From an uncultured Actinoplanes sp. (GTDB lineage: Bacteria > Actinomycetota > Actinomycetes > Mycobacteriales > Micromonosporaceae): DNA of 36,882 nucleotides. Every line of letters starts with the position of its first letter. Position 1 is the stretch's first letter. The position numbers and the translations under genes are program-made. The stretch is from positions 1 to 36,882 of the forward strand of contig NZ_CAKUCL010000045.1 in NCBI RefSeq assembly GCF_934643405.1. The letters run 5' to 3'. Of the stretch, positions 15,103-24,059 are shown one piece after another. The notes beneath the pieces are model-generated. The model saw nothing but the letters and a program-made list of their open reading frames with translations. It did no database searches and was not told the DNA's origin.

Positions 15103-16369
15103 GCCGGAAACTCTGCGCGGCCGTGCCGTTGCAGGTGTACTGGACCAGCTGAACGCTGTCCGCGGTGGAGGCGGCCGGGACGTCCAGGCACTTGCCGCTG
15201 TTGCGGTTGACGAAGTGGTAGTAGCCGTCCGTCTCGGCGACGGCCCGCCACTGCTGGTTCAGCCCGCCGCCGTACGTCCAGGTCTGGATCGGCGCGTTGT
15301 CGGCCGTGGACACGTCCTTGACGTCGAGCGCCTGCGCGCTGTTGCCCCGGTTGCTGATCTTCCAATACCCGCCGTCGGTGGCGCCGAACTGGTACTGCTG
15401 GGAGTTCGTCGCGTTGCACGTGTACTGCTGGATCACCGTGCCGCTGGTGGTGCCGGCTCCGCGCGCGTCCACGCACTTGCCGCTGTTCTTGTTGACGATG
15501 GCGTACCAGGAGGCCGGGTCGATCGGCTGGCCGGTGGGCGGCGGCGTGGTCGGCGAGTCCTGGCCGCCGAGCCAGAGGATTCCGTTGATCAGCCACTGGT
15601 TCTGCTGCTCACTGGCGAACGTGGACGACGTACGCGTGTTGGTGTCGTAGTTCATTCCGTTGTGCCCGAAGTTGGTGTAGAGCATCTTGTAGTTCTTGTT
15701 GGTCCAGATCAGCGGGTAGAAGCCGCTGCGCCACTGCTGGTCCGGGTCGGTCCCGACCGGGAAGCTGGACGAGTCGATCGAGGCGAGGATGTCGATGTCC
15801 GGGTTCTGCCGCAGGTCCCGGCTCCAGGAATACCACTCGCTGACCGAGGAGGGGATCGTCGCGGGCAGACCGGCCGTGGTCGGGTGCGTCCGGTCCTCGA
15901 TGCGCAATGTCTCGGCGGTCGGGCCCCACGTGTTGGTGGCGAAGTTTCCCGAGCCCAGGAACGTGTTGTAGTACCAGCTCCAGGAACTCGCGTTGTCCGT
16001 CCAGGCGCTGACGTGGAAGCCCATCCAGGCGCCGCCGTTCTGCATGTACTGCTGGAAGGCCGCGCGGCGATCGGTCGGCGGCGCGTCGTCCAGGAACATG
16101 ATGACCTTGTAGCCCGCCAGGCCGGACGCGCTCAACCGGCTCCAGTCCGTCGTCGCCTCCCAGGTGAAGCCGTACTGCGCGCCGGCCTTGGGGAACCAGT
16201 CGCGGGCCTCCTTGTCGAAGTCGATGTGCGCGGCGTCGTAGGTCCCGTTGTAGAACGCGAGGACCTTGAAGGGCGTGGCGGCCGCGGCGGCGTGGGCCGG
16301 GACGGCGGCGCCGGTAGCGCCGATGAGCAGGGCGGCGGCCGCGACGAGGGCACGTTTGAGCAGTCTCAT
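15095..16369 (-). CDS. Secreted ThuA-domain protein with C-terminal ricin-type lectin (CBM13)
   Basis: A protein of 424 residues. ATG 16369 follows GAGGT and begins a signal peptide ending at about AHAAAAA (33). A ThuA-like domain (about 36-280) shows FKVLAFYNGTYDAAH, YKVIMFLDDAPPTD, GGAWMGFHVSAW and YTNFGHNGMNYD, the class-I-amidotransferase-like fold seen in trehalose-utilisation proteins and in sugar-acting secreted enzymes. A Pro/Thr linker leads to a ricin B lectin domain (about 296-424) with the repeat signature SGKCVDARG, QQYTCN and SGKCLDVP plus paired QxW-like ends (QQYQF, NQQWR). It probably binds and modifies an external polysaccharide; the reaction is unknown. An AT-rich patch (16440-16462) upstream is a likely promoter region. 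Confidence 0.75.
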   Translation of the reverse strand: MRLLKRALVAAAALLIGATGAAVPAHAAAAATPFKVLAFYNGTYDAAHIDFDKEARDWFPKAGAQYGFTWEATTDWSRLSASGLAGYKVIMFLDDAPPTDRRAAFQQYMQNGGAWMGFHVSAWTDNASSWSWYYNTFLGSGNFATNTWGPTAETLRIEDRTHPTTAGLPATIPSSVSEWYSWSRDLRQNPDIDILASIDSSSFPVGTDPDQQWRSGFYPLIWTNKNYKMLYTNFGHNGMNYDTNTRTSSTFASEQQNQWLINGILWLGGQDSPTTPPPTGQPIDPASWYAIVNKNSGKCVDARGAGTTSGTVIQQYTCNATNSQQYQFGATDGGYWKISNRGNSAQALDVKDVSTADNAPIQTWTYGGGLNQQWRAVAETDGYYHFVNRNSGKCLDVPAASTADSVQLVQYTCNGTAAQSFRLR

Positions 16370-16544
16370 GACATACCTCGGGGATGAGGGCGGGTGGGGA
16401 TGCGGCGCCGCTGATCTCATCCTGAGGCATCGACAGGACTTAATACAAGGAATAGTTAACTCAACTTCCAAAAGGACGCGCCTGAGCCGAGCCGGCCGGT
16501 GGGCTCGCCGTAGATGAACAGCGTGGGCCGGACGCCGGCCCGGA

Positions 16545-19500
16545 TCAGCCGGGGTCGCCGGCGCCCTTCAGGCGCCCGATCGCGGAGGACACGTCGGCCA
16601 CCCGGTCGGCCAGCAAGCCGACCGCGCCGACGGCGCGCGCGACGGGATCGTCTGCCGAGCCGCCGAGCGCTCTCGACCGTACGTAAGCCTCCCTGACCTC
16701 CGCCCACCGTGCCGCCTCGGCGGCAGTCAGCCGGTCCCGCAGCGACGCCAGCTTCAGCAGGTTCGCCTCGGCGCCGGAGGTGAGCGTCTGCGCCTCGCCC
16801 GCGTAATGGTCGTCGATCAGGCTCTCCAGCTCGTCGTCGTTCATCGCCGGCACGATGCGTTCGGCCAGTTTGTTCATGTTCCGGTAGGAGCCCTGCAGCT
16901 GGAACGGCGGCTCGGTGCGGGCGTCGTCGGATTGCGCGGCCGACGCGATGTAGGCCTGATTGACCCGCAGGACCACGCGCTGGACCAGCCGCATCTTGCG
17001 CAGCACGGACAACACCTGGGAGAGCTCGGCGGCGGAATACGCGTACGACAGCTTGTCCGGCGAACCGGAACCCGCGGCCAGCGCCACCAGCACCGGCAGG
17101 TCGTCGCGGGAACGGGCGGCCAGCGGCGCGAGCACCACATTCGAGGTCAGCGCGTTCTCCAGATAGGACATCTCGAACGCCTCCTCGCGCCCGGACAGCA
17201 CGTCGCCCAGGTTCCACACGTCGGCGCGGTTGGCGAGCATGTCGGGGATGCGGAAACGCTGACCACTCTCGGTGTACGGGTTGCCGGCCATGCACACCGC
17301 GAAGCGCTTGCCCCGCAGGTCATACGTGCGGGTGCTGCCGTCCCAGACGCCCTCCATGCGTCGCTGGGCGTCACCGAGGGAGATGAACTTCTGCAGCAGC
17401 TCGGGCGACGTGTGCTGGATGTCGTCGAGGTGGAGCAGCACGTTGGTGCCCATCTCCAGGGCAAAGTTGATCTTCTCGACCTCCTGGCGGGCGGTCGCGT
17501 CCGGCGCCTCGGCCGGGTCCAGAGAGGTCACCGCGTGGCCCAGCGCCGGCCCGTTGACCTTGACGAAGACCAGGCCGAGGCGGTCGGCGACGTACTCCAT
17601 CAGGGTCGTCTTGCCGTAGCCGGGCGGCGAGATCAGCAGCAGCAGGCCGGACTGGTCGGTGCGCTTCGCGTCGCCGGCCGCACCCAGCTGCCGGGCCAGG
17701 TTGTCGCCGATCAGCGGCAGGTAGACCTCGTCGAGCAGGCGGTTGCGCACGAAGGCGGTCATCACCGAGGGGCGATATTCGGCGAGGCGAAGCCGGGTGC
17801 GTTCAGCGGCGGCGAGCGCAGAACGCCGTCTTGTGTACGCCGTAAAGGCCGCCGCCCGCACATCGCGAAATTGCCGGGTCCGTGCCAAGAACCGATCGAG
17901 CCGAAGCGACAGGGTGCCCGCCGTGATCCGTGGGTGCACGCCCAGCAGGCCGTCGACCGCGACCTCGACGGCCGCGGCCGAGTCGTACCTGGTCAAGGTG
18001 GTCAGCTCGATCGCCACCGCCTCGGTGAGGTCGTCCTCGGTGCCCGCTGCCGGCTGCGCCGCCCGGAACGCCGACAGCCAGGCCGTGATCAGTTGCTTCT
18101 TCGCCGCCACCGTCGGCAGCCCGCGCACGTCGTCGGCGTAACCGCGGCCGGTGCGGTGGAAGCGGTCCAGGAACGTGCGCGCCCCGGCGGCCGTGACGAA
18201 GCCGGGGGCCGGCGCGGCAAGCTCCTCGACCAGGTAGTCACCGATCGCCGCGCCGGCGGCATCGCTCAGTTCCGCGGCGAGCTCGGCCACGCCGGTCGCC
18301 ACCGCGAACGCCTCCCGGGCGCGGACCAGCGACGACGCCCGTGCGGTCCACGCCGTCCGCTGCTCCGGCGTGGTGTCGAAGGCCCAGAACAGCTGCGCCG
18401 CGACCCGCACCTCGGGCGTGTACCGCAACAGGCCGGCGGTCGCGTGCAACCGGATCACGGCGGCCAGGATCGCGGTCGCGTCGGCGTCGTGCACGCCCCG
18501 CTCGTAGCCCTCGTCGAGCCGGGCCTCGGCCTGCGCCCGTACGAGATCACGCAGGGACCCGTCGGCCAGCGCGCCCGCCGCTCGCACCGGGTCCGCCGCG
18601 AAGATCGCGGCGGCGAGATGCTCGGCGCGGTACGTGTGCTGGTCCTCGGAGACCAGCGGCTGGTTCCAGAACGGGCGGGTCTCGGCGATGAAGGCGGCGT
18701 CCCGGATGGGCGCGCGGTAGTCGGTGCCGGTGATCGCAAAGACCAGCTCGTCGCCGTGCGGCACCACGGTCAGATCGACGGCCTGCGTGTTCACCGCGAA
18801 CGTGTGCCGGCCGAGCCGGATCGTCCGGCCGTCCGCACCGTACAGGTCCAGCCGGTCACGCAGTGCCCGTCCGGCCTCCTGCCGGGCCGCCTTGACCCGG
18901 CCGTCCAGCTCCTCCGCCCGGACCGAATCGCCGATCGTGCGCAGCTCGTCCGCGACCGACCGCACCTTGGCGACCATCGGATCGGTCGCGAAGTAGGTGT
19001 TCACCTCGTCGAGCGTGGACAGCGTGGCGACCCGCCGCCGGATCGTCGCCAGCGTGCGCGAGGCCGACGCCGCAAGCCGTTCCGCCCGCCGCTGCCGATC
19101 GTCGAGCAGCGTCTGCCGCCGGCCCGCGAACGCCTCGTACACCTCGGTGCGCTTGGCCGACAGCCGCTCGGCGAAGTCGTCGAACTCGCCGAACCGCGAC
19201 TCCAGCGCCTCGACCTGCAGCATGAACGTGCCGGCCCGTTCGTCGCAGCGCTCCGGGGTGTCCGCATCCGCGAGCGCGGTGGTGACCGACTGGGCGAGCA
19301 GCGCGAACTCGGCGGCGAACTCGGCCCGGCCCTCCACCGCGGCCAGCTCCCGCCGCCGGCCGTCCAGTGTCGCGCGGGCGCGGTTGACCCCGCCGAGCAC
19401 CTCGCCGATGCGTTCCAGGATGGCGACCCGCACGGTCGCATCGGCGATCTCCAGCCCGCCGACCACCTCGGTGACCACACGCAACCCGTCGGCCTGCTCG

Positions 19501-20372
19501 GCGAGCCGCTCGCCGACCGGCTGGGCCGCCGCCACCGTCTCGATCGCCGCGGCGTCGGCGGCCAGCTGCTCGACCGACTGCTGGTAGCCGGCGAACGCGT
19601 CCTCCCGGCGCAGGAACTCCACCGCGCGCCGGGCGGTGGCGTCCACCTCGGCGGACAGCTCCGCCCCGATCGCGTCGAGGGCGGCCAGGTCGGCGTACCG
19701 GACTTCGCGCAGCGTGACCGCGTGACCCTGGGCCCGGCGCAACGCGGCGAGCTGACCGATCCAGCCGTCGGTCGTCGTCGGCGCCTCGGTCTGTGCCCGG
19801 CGGATCAGCCCGGTGGCCTCGGCGCGGCACCGCGAGACGGCGGTCGCCGCCTGCTCGGTGAGCGCCTGCACCGACTCGAACTCGTCGAGCACCTGTTCGG
19901 CGGTGGTGCGCAGCTCGGTGACCGGACCGGCGAGATCCTCCAGGTCGGCCTCGGCCAGCCAGTGGTAGTGGTCGAACAGCCGGGTGCAGGCCGCGATGAT
20001 CGCCTCGAACACCGGCCCGGAGGGGGTCATCTCGTCGACCATCCGGGTCACCGACAGCGCGTCCGCGATGCCGCGCACCAGGTCCGCGTTGCCCACGCGG
20101 TCCAGCGGCCCGGTGCCGACCGGCTGTGCCGCTGCGAACGTGTCGGAGGCGTACGGGGTCTGCCAGATCTGCATCGGATGGATCCGGCTCGGCTCGTCCG
20201 TGTCGTGGCGGAAAGCGATCAGCGTGCCGTCGTCGAACAGCGAGTACCCGTGGCAGGCGATCGGGGTGGCGACCTCCTTGCGGATCACGTTGTACGGCAG
20301 CAGAAGGTATCGGCCGGCGGCCCGGGCGTGGAACACGTACAGCACGTCCTCGCCGTTGACCGAGCGCATCAC
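16545..20372 (-). CDS. DNA repair ATPase, C-terminal part (separated by an in-frame TAG)
   Basis: A frame of 1,275 residues counted from GTG 20372. The same frame continues upstream to the TAG at 20462-20460, and beyond it into the N-terminal part, so I regard the whole 16545-21344 as one damaged gene. It has long coiled helical regions (about 150-500 of this part), then an AAA+ domain. SPPGYGKTT (about 915) is the Walker A motif, NVLLHLDDI (about 982) Walker B, and FAVCMAGNPY a sensor-1-like strand, in the style of MoxR-type ATPases. The family is annotated as DNA repair ATPase in actinobacteria and myxobacteria, usually near 1,600 residues. If translated alone, restart could use GTG/ATG at 20372/20369, which has GGAG 9 bases upstream. 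Function is known only from annotation. Confidence 0.75.
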   Translation of the reverse strand: MMRSVNGEDVLYVFHARAAGRYLLLPYNVIRKEVATPIACHGYSLFDDGTLIAFRHDTDEPSRIHPMQIWQTPYASDTFAAAQPVGTGPLDRVGNADLVRGIADALSVTRMVDEMTPSGPVFEAIIAACTRLFDHYHWLAEADLEDLAGPVTELRTTAEQVLDEFESVQALTEQAATAVSRCRAEATGLIRRAQTEAPTTTDGWIGQLAALRRAQGHAVTLREVRYADLAALDAIGAELSAEVDATARRAVEFLRREDAFAGYQQSVEQLAADAAAIETVAAAQPVGERLAEQADGLRVVTEVVGGLEIADATVRVAILERIGEVLGGVNRARATLDGRRRELAAVEGRAEFAAEFALLAQSVTTALADADTPERCDERAGTFMLQVEALESRFGEFDDFAERLSAKRTEVYEAFAGRRQTLLDDRQRRAERLAASASRTLATIRRRVATLSTLDEVNTYFATDPMVAKVRSVADELRTIGDSVRAEELDGRVKAARQEAGRALRDRLDLYGADGRTIRLGRHTFAVNTQAVDLTVVPHGDELVFAITGTDYRAPIRDAAFIAETRPFWNQPLVSEDQHTYRAEHLAAAIFAADPVRAAGALADGSLRDLVRAQAEARLDEGYERGVHDADATAILAAVIRLHATAGLLRYTPEVRVAAQLFWAFDTTPEQRTAWTARASSLVRAREAFAVATGVAELAAELSDAAGAAIGDYLVEELAAPAPGFVTAAGARTFLDRFHRTGRGYADDVRGLPTVAAKKQLITAWLSAFRAAQPAAGTEDDLTEAVAIELTTLTRYDSAAAVEVAVDGLLGVHPRITAGTLSLRLDRFLARTRQFRDVRAAAFTAYTRRRSALAAAERTRLRLAEYRPSVMTAFVRNRLLDEVYLPLIGDNLARQLGAAGDAKRTDQSGLLLLISPPGYGKTTLMEYVADRLGLVFVKVNGPALGHAVTSLDPAEAPDATARQEVEKINFALEMGTNVLLHLDDIQHTSPELLQKFISLGDAQRRMEGVWDGSTRTYDLRGKRFAVCMAGNPYTESGQRFRIPDMLANRADVWNLGDVLSGREEAFEMSYLENALTSNVVLAPLAARSRDDLPVLVALAAGSGSPDKLSYAYSAAELSQVLSVLRKMRLVQRVVLRVNQAYIASAAQSDDARTEPPFQLQGSYRNMNKLAERIVPAMNDDELESLIDDHYAGEAQTLTSGAEANLLKLASLRDRLTAAEAARWAEVREAYVRSRALGGSADDPVARAVGAVGLLADRVADVSSAIGRLKGAGDPG

Positions 20373-20459
20373 CCGCTCGTACTCCAGGTCGGTGGTGTCC
20401 GCGTCGAATGTCTTCGCCGCGCCGGTGGCCAGGTAATACCCGCCGGGGAAGATCAGCCC

Positions 20460-20462
20460 CTA
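20460..20462 (-). other. In-frame amber codon splitting the DNA repair ATPase
   Basis: The frame reads ...RRLPED, TAG, GLIFPGGYYLATG... without a shift. From memory, intact homologues have Gln here (PEDQG-FPGGY), so one C-to-T change (CAG to TAG) explains it. Both sides stay open and well conserved, which points to a recent mutation, a sequencing error or readthrough. Confidence 0.75.
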
Positions 20463-21344
20463 GTCCTCGGGAAGCCGCCGGCAGGCCTGGCCGATCCCGT
20501 CGAGCCGGCGCACGTCCCGGGTGCGGGTGTTGAAGACCAGATACCGAAAGGCGGTCTCCCGGTACGGCAGGATCCGGATCAGGATCAGCGGACCGATCCG
20601 GGCGTACGCGATCTCCGCGTCGGCGAGGCTCTGCAACGGCTCGTCGACCGGCTCGGTGTAGACGCCCTCGCCGTCCTCGGTGTTGTTCTCCACCTTGACC
20701 GTGAGGTCGCCGCCGACCGTCTCGACGAAGACCTCGTCCTCGATGGAGACGTGCGGGTGCCGGCCGAGGATGTGCTGCTCGCGGGTGGTGGGCGTCCACT
20801 CGAAGTCGTGCGGCGGCGGGAACACGTGATCGCGTTCGCCGCGGTTGTCGAGATAGGCGACCGAGCCGTCGGTCTCCACCCGCCAGCGCAGCACCTTCAG
20901 GTCGTCCGCGCGCACCCCGGTCTGGAAGACGGCCAGCAGCAGACCCTCCAGCCGGCGCAGCTGGATCAGTTTCGTCTCGCGGTAATACCGGTAGAGCTCG
21001 GCGAAGTCACGCTGGAAGCCGGGATCGTCGAGCAGGCCCGGCTTCGTGACCCTCTGGTGGTCGCGGGCGTGCACCGAGAACACGTCGGTCACCGACGTCT
21101 CGGCCCTGAGGCCGATGAAGACGTTGTACCCGAACAGCATCGCGCCGCCGACCTCGGCGATGTCCCGCGGCACGCAGTTGTTCTCGGTGCGGATCCGCTC
21201 GGTGCCCAGCAGCCGCATCTGCTGCCCGCCGAACGTGGAGATCCGGCGGGCGTTCAGCGCCTCGGCTCGCTGAGCCAGTTCCTTGGCCTGCGCGCCCAGC
21301 CGGGCGCGCAGGATCTCGTAGGTGCCGGCGTCGAGGGACGTCAC
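20460..21344 (-). CDS. DNA repair ATPase, N-terminal part
   Basis: A frame of 294 residues from GTG 21344 to TAG 20462-20460. The start overlaps the stop of the flotillin gene as GTGA, typical of translational coupling. It contains the conserved beta-rich N-terminal region of the family: ELAQRAEALNARR, MLFGYNVFIGL, GRHPHVSIEDEVFVETVGGD and YTEPVDEPLQSLADAEI. The ATPase core is missing and lies beyond the TAG in the same frame. Together the two parts would be 1,599 codons, the expected family length. A truncated protein would have no ATPase activity. No start codon or ribosome site suggests that the two parts were designed as separate genes. Confidence 0.75.
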   Translation of the reverse strand: MTSLDAGTYEILRARLGAQAKELAQRAEALNARRISTFGGQQMRLLGTERIRTENNCVPRDIAEVGGAMLFGYNVFIGLRAETSVTDVFSVHARDHQRVTKPGLLDDPGFQRDFAELYRYYRETKLIQLRRLEGLLLAVFQTGVRADDLKVLRWRVETDGSVAYLDNRGERDHVFPPPHDFEWTPTTREQHILGRHPHVSIEDEVFVETVGGDLTVKVENNTEDGEGVYTEPVDEPLQSLADAEIAYARIGPLILIRILPYRETAFRYLVFNTRTRDVRRLDGIGQACRRLPED

Positions 21345-23338
21345 CGGGCCGCCGGGACCTGGTGGTCGGCGATGCCCATCTCCTCGGCGGCGGCGAGCAG
21401 CTCACGCAGCTTTCCGCTGTTCTCGCCGCCGGCCGTGATCTGCTTGGTGAGGAACGCCGCCAGGCTCAGGTTGGCCACGTCCGCGGTCGAGACCGACCCG
21501 AGCACCCGGCCCAGGTCCGCGGCGAAATCGGCCGAGCCGTCGAGATACCGGGCGCCGAGCCCCTGCGCCACGGTCGAGTGCTCGACGAACCCGTCCACGC
21601 TCTTGCCGAGCGTGATCGAGCCCATCAGCTTGTCGAAGAAGATCGAGTCGCCGCCGACGATGTCGATGTCGGCCTTCTCCAGCCCGGCCGCCAGCACCTT
21701 GGCCTGCGACTCGGCGATCTCCTTGTGCACGGTGAGGCCGGCGATCCGGATCTCCTTCTCCGCCTCCAGCCGCAGCCGGTACTCCTCGTGGGCGCGGGTG
21801 ACCTCGTCCAGCGTCGCCATCGCGCTCGCCTTCTGCTCGAGACCCTCCGCCTCGCCCATCAGCTTCTCCTTGATCGCCTCGGCGGCGACCAGGGCCTTCT
21901 CCCGCTCGACCGCGGCCTCGGCCCGGCCGGTCTTCTCGATCACCTCGGCGTTGCGCTCGCGCACCTGCACCTCGGCCAGGCCGAACGCGGCCGCCTCGGC
22001 CTGCTTGCCCTCGGCCAGCCGGATCTTGGCGCGGGCGTCCAACTCGGCCGCCTGCTGCCGGGACTCGGCGAGCAGCAGCTCCTCGCGGGCCTTGAACTTG
22101 GCCGCGGCCTCCGACGCCTCGGCCGCCTTGATGTCCTTGACCAGCGACTCCTGCGCCTGCGCCTCGGCCTGGATGATGACCGCCTGGCGGGTGCGCTCGG
22201 CCTCCTCGATCACCCGCAGCTTCTTGATGTTCTCCTCCTGCTCGGCGACCGTCTTCTCGACCGCGATCCGCTCCCGCACCACCTCGGCGATCGAGCGCTT
22301 CTCGGCCTCGACCTCCTTGTCCTTGGCGATCGTGGACAGCTCGGTCTCGCGCTGGCGCAAGATGACCTCGAGCATCCGGTCCTTCTCGATGCGCTCGCTC
22401 TCGATGGCGATGACTCGTTCGCGGTTCTTCTCGGCCACCGCGATCTCGCGCGCCTTGTTCTCCTGCTGCACGCCGAGCTGCTGGTCGGTCTTGAGCGCGG
22501 CGCCCTCGGCGCGCAGCCGCTCCTCGGCCCGGGCCAGCGCGATCTCGGCCTCCTCGCGGGCCCGGATCGTCTCGATCTCGCGGCGCTGCTTGATCTCGGC
22601 GTCGGCCTGCCGGCGTTCCAGCTCGAGGATCGCCTCGCGGGCGTCCACGTTCTGCCGGGTGATCTCCTTGGCCTCGTTCTGCCTGTAGTCGTTGGTGCGC
22701 ACCGCCTCCACCGCGGTGAGCTCGGTGATCTTCCGGATGCCCTGGGCGTCGAGGATGTTCTTCGGGTCCAGCGAGCTCAGCGGCGTCTGCTCGAGGAAGT
22801 CGATCGCCGCGTCCTCCAGGCTGTAGCCGTTGAGGTCGGTGCCGATCACCTCGATGATCTGGTCACGGAAGTCGTTGCGCTTGGTGTAGAGGTCGACGAA
22901 GTCGAGCTGCTTGCCGACCGTCTTGAGGGCCTCGGAGAACTTCGCGCTGAACAGCTCCTGCAGCGTTGTCTCGTTGCTGGCCCGGGCGGTGCCGATCGCC
23001 TGAGCCACCTTGATCACGTCTTCCACGGTCTTGTTGACCCGGACGAAGAAGGTGATCCGGATGTCCGCGCGGATGTTGTCCCGGCAGATCAGTCCCTCCC
23101 GGCCGGTCCGCGCGATCTCGATCGTCTTCACCGAGATGTCCATGACCTCGGACCGGTGCAGCACGGGCAGCACGACCGCACCGGTGAAGGTGACGTCGAC
23201 GCGGCGCACCTTGGAAACGATGAGCGCCTTGCCCTGCTCGACCTTGCGGAACATGCGGCTGAGGAAGAAGACCACAGCGAGTGCGATGAGCAGGACGACG
23301 GCGGCGAGAATGCCGAATCCGGTCGAGACTATGTCCAT
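21341..23338 (-). CDS. Flotillin-family (SPFH) membrane protein
   Basis: A protein of 665 residues from ATG 23338, which directly follows the TGA of the upstream gene. One N-terminal membrane helix (about 8-28) is followed by an SPFH/band-7 domain (about 40-210, with EVMDISVKTIEI and RADIRITFFVRVNKTVEDVI). A very long Glu/Ala/Arg coiled coil (about 215-560) and a flotillin-type C-terminus follow. Length and order fit YqiK-type flotillins, which form membrane microdomain scaffolds facing the cytoplasm. It lies between an NfeD/YqiJ-like gene and the large ATPase, overlapping the latter by 4 bases. That order suggests the ATPase works at, or is controlled by, a flotillin platform. Confidence 0.85.
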   Translation of the reverse strand: MDIVSTGFGILAAVVLLIALAVVFFLSRMFRKVEQGKALIVSKVRRVDVTFTGAVVLPVLHRSEVMDISVKTIEIARTGREGLICRDNIRADIRITFFVRVNKTVEDVIKVAQAIGTARASNETTLQELFSAKFSEALKTVGKQLDFVDLYTKRNDFRDQIIEVIGTDLNGYSLEDAAIDFLEQTPLSSLDPKNILDAQGIRKITELTAVEAVRTNDYRQNEAKEITRQNVDAREAILELERRQADAEIKQRREIETIRAREEAEIALARAEERLRAEGAALKTDQQLGVQQENKAREIAVAEKNRERVIAIESERIEKDRMLEVILRQRETELSTIAKDKEVEAEKRSIAEVVRERIAVEKTVAEQEENIKKLRVIEEAERTRQAVIIQAEAQAQESLVKDIKAAEASEAAAKFKAREELLLAESRQQAAELDARAKIRLAEGKQAEAAAFGLAEVQVRERNAEVIEKTGRAEAAVEREKALVAAEAIKEKLMGEAEGLEQKASAMATLDEVTRAHEEYRLRLEAEKEIRIAGLTVHKEIAESQAKVLAAGLEKADIDIVGGDSIFFDKLMGSITLGKSVDGFVEHSTVAQGLGARYLDGSADFAADLGRVLGSVSTADVANLSLAAFLTKQITAGGENSGKLRELLAAAEEMGIADHQVPAAR

Positions 23339-23902
23339 TCACTGATCCTTCGTGGCGATGTCGGCGGGAACGACCCAGAAGAAATCGCCTTCCGGGTCGA
23401 TGTCGAAGAGCAGGGCGATCGTGCCCGCGCGCAATTCGTCCGTGCCGGCCTGGCGGACCTGGACGATGGCCGACGAGCCGTCGCGGGCGTGCACCTCGGC
23501 CTGACCGAAGGTGCGCGTCACCCGGCTGGTGCGGATCACACAGGTGAGACCGACGAAGTCGGCCCGGGACGGTTCGGTGCCCGCGGGCAGCATCCGTCTG
23601 ATTAGGACGGTGAGGAAAGTGGCCGGCAGCCATGCGAGGGCGATCGCGGCGGGCAGGACCCACCAGCCGGCGACGAACTCGTTGCCGGCCAGGCAGCCGA
23701 ACCATCCGAAGAGGACGATGAGCGAGAGCGGGATCGAGATCGGTACGCCGCCGAGCCCGGCGAAGGCGAGCAGATCGCCGGCGTCCGCCTCAGGGTCGGC
23801 GCCGCCGATGACGACGACGAACCAATAGCCGATGACGACGATGAGCAACGGGGTGAAGAGAACGGTGGGAAAGCTCAGAACCGCATCGACGAACCCGCCC
23901 AA
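23339..23902 (-). CDS. NfeD/YqiJ-like membrane protein with C-terminal OB fold
   Basis: A protein of 187 residues. TTG 23902 is used as start because AAGGGGG lies about 6 bases upstream and no ATG is available near the first helix. Three hydrophobic segments (about 10-33, 52-72, 78-102) are followed by a soluble beta-rich C-terminus (about 112-180, with FVGLTCVIRTSRVT and SSAIVQVRQAG), matching the OB-fold tail of NfeD and YqiJ proteins. NfeD-type proteins pair with flotillins, and the flotillin gene begins at the very next base. This is the first gene of the three-gene minus-strand operon. Confidence 0.75.
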   Translation of the reverse strand: MGGFVDAVLSFPTVLFTPLLIVVIGYWFVVVIGGADPEADAGDLLAFAGLGGVPISIPLSLIVLFGWFGCLAGNEFVAGWWVLPAAIALAWLPATFLTVLIRRMLPAGTEPSRADFVGLTCVIRTSRVTRTFGQAEVHARDGSSAIVQVRQAGTDELRAGTIALLFDIDPEGDFFWVVPADIATKDQ

Positions 23903-23947
23903 TCCAAGCCCCCTTCGCTGCCCGCTCGATAGTGGCAGGCCGGGTCA

Positions 23948-24008
23948 ATAGCACGCCTCGTGCTTTTGGCAGGAGCGTTTCGGGGAAAGTCAACGGAACG
24001 CGTGCTAT
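23948..24008. repeat. Inverted repeat in the divergent promoter region of the flotillin operon
   Basis: ATAGCACGC (23948-23956) and GCGTGCTAT (24000-24008) are exact 9-base inverted copies 43 bases apart. A further CGTGCT at 23959-23964 makes a local hairpin with the left copy. The region lies between the flotillin operon and the acyltransferase gene, so these may be paired operator sites. No regulator is encoded beside them. Confidence 0.35.
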
Positions 24009-24059
24009 CGGGCCGGAAAGCCGCTTCCTGCCCGTTTCTGCGCCTTAGTCTTATTGCCG

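Noticed and set aside
16806..22688. A 1,960-residue plus-strand open frame
   Set aside because: It is antisense to the DNA repair ATPase and flotillin genes; strong third-position GC keeps opposite frames open. Its product is low-complexity Arg/Val/Gly-rich with no domain.
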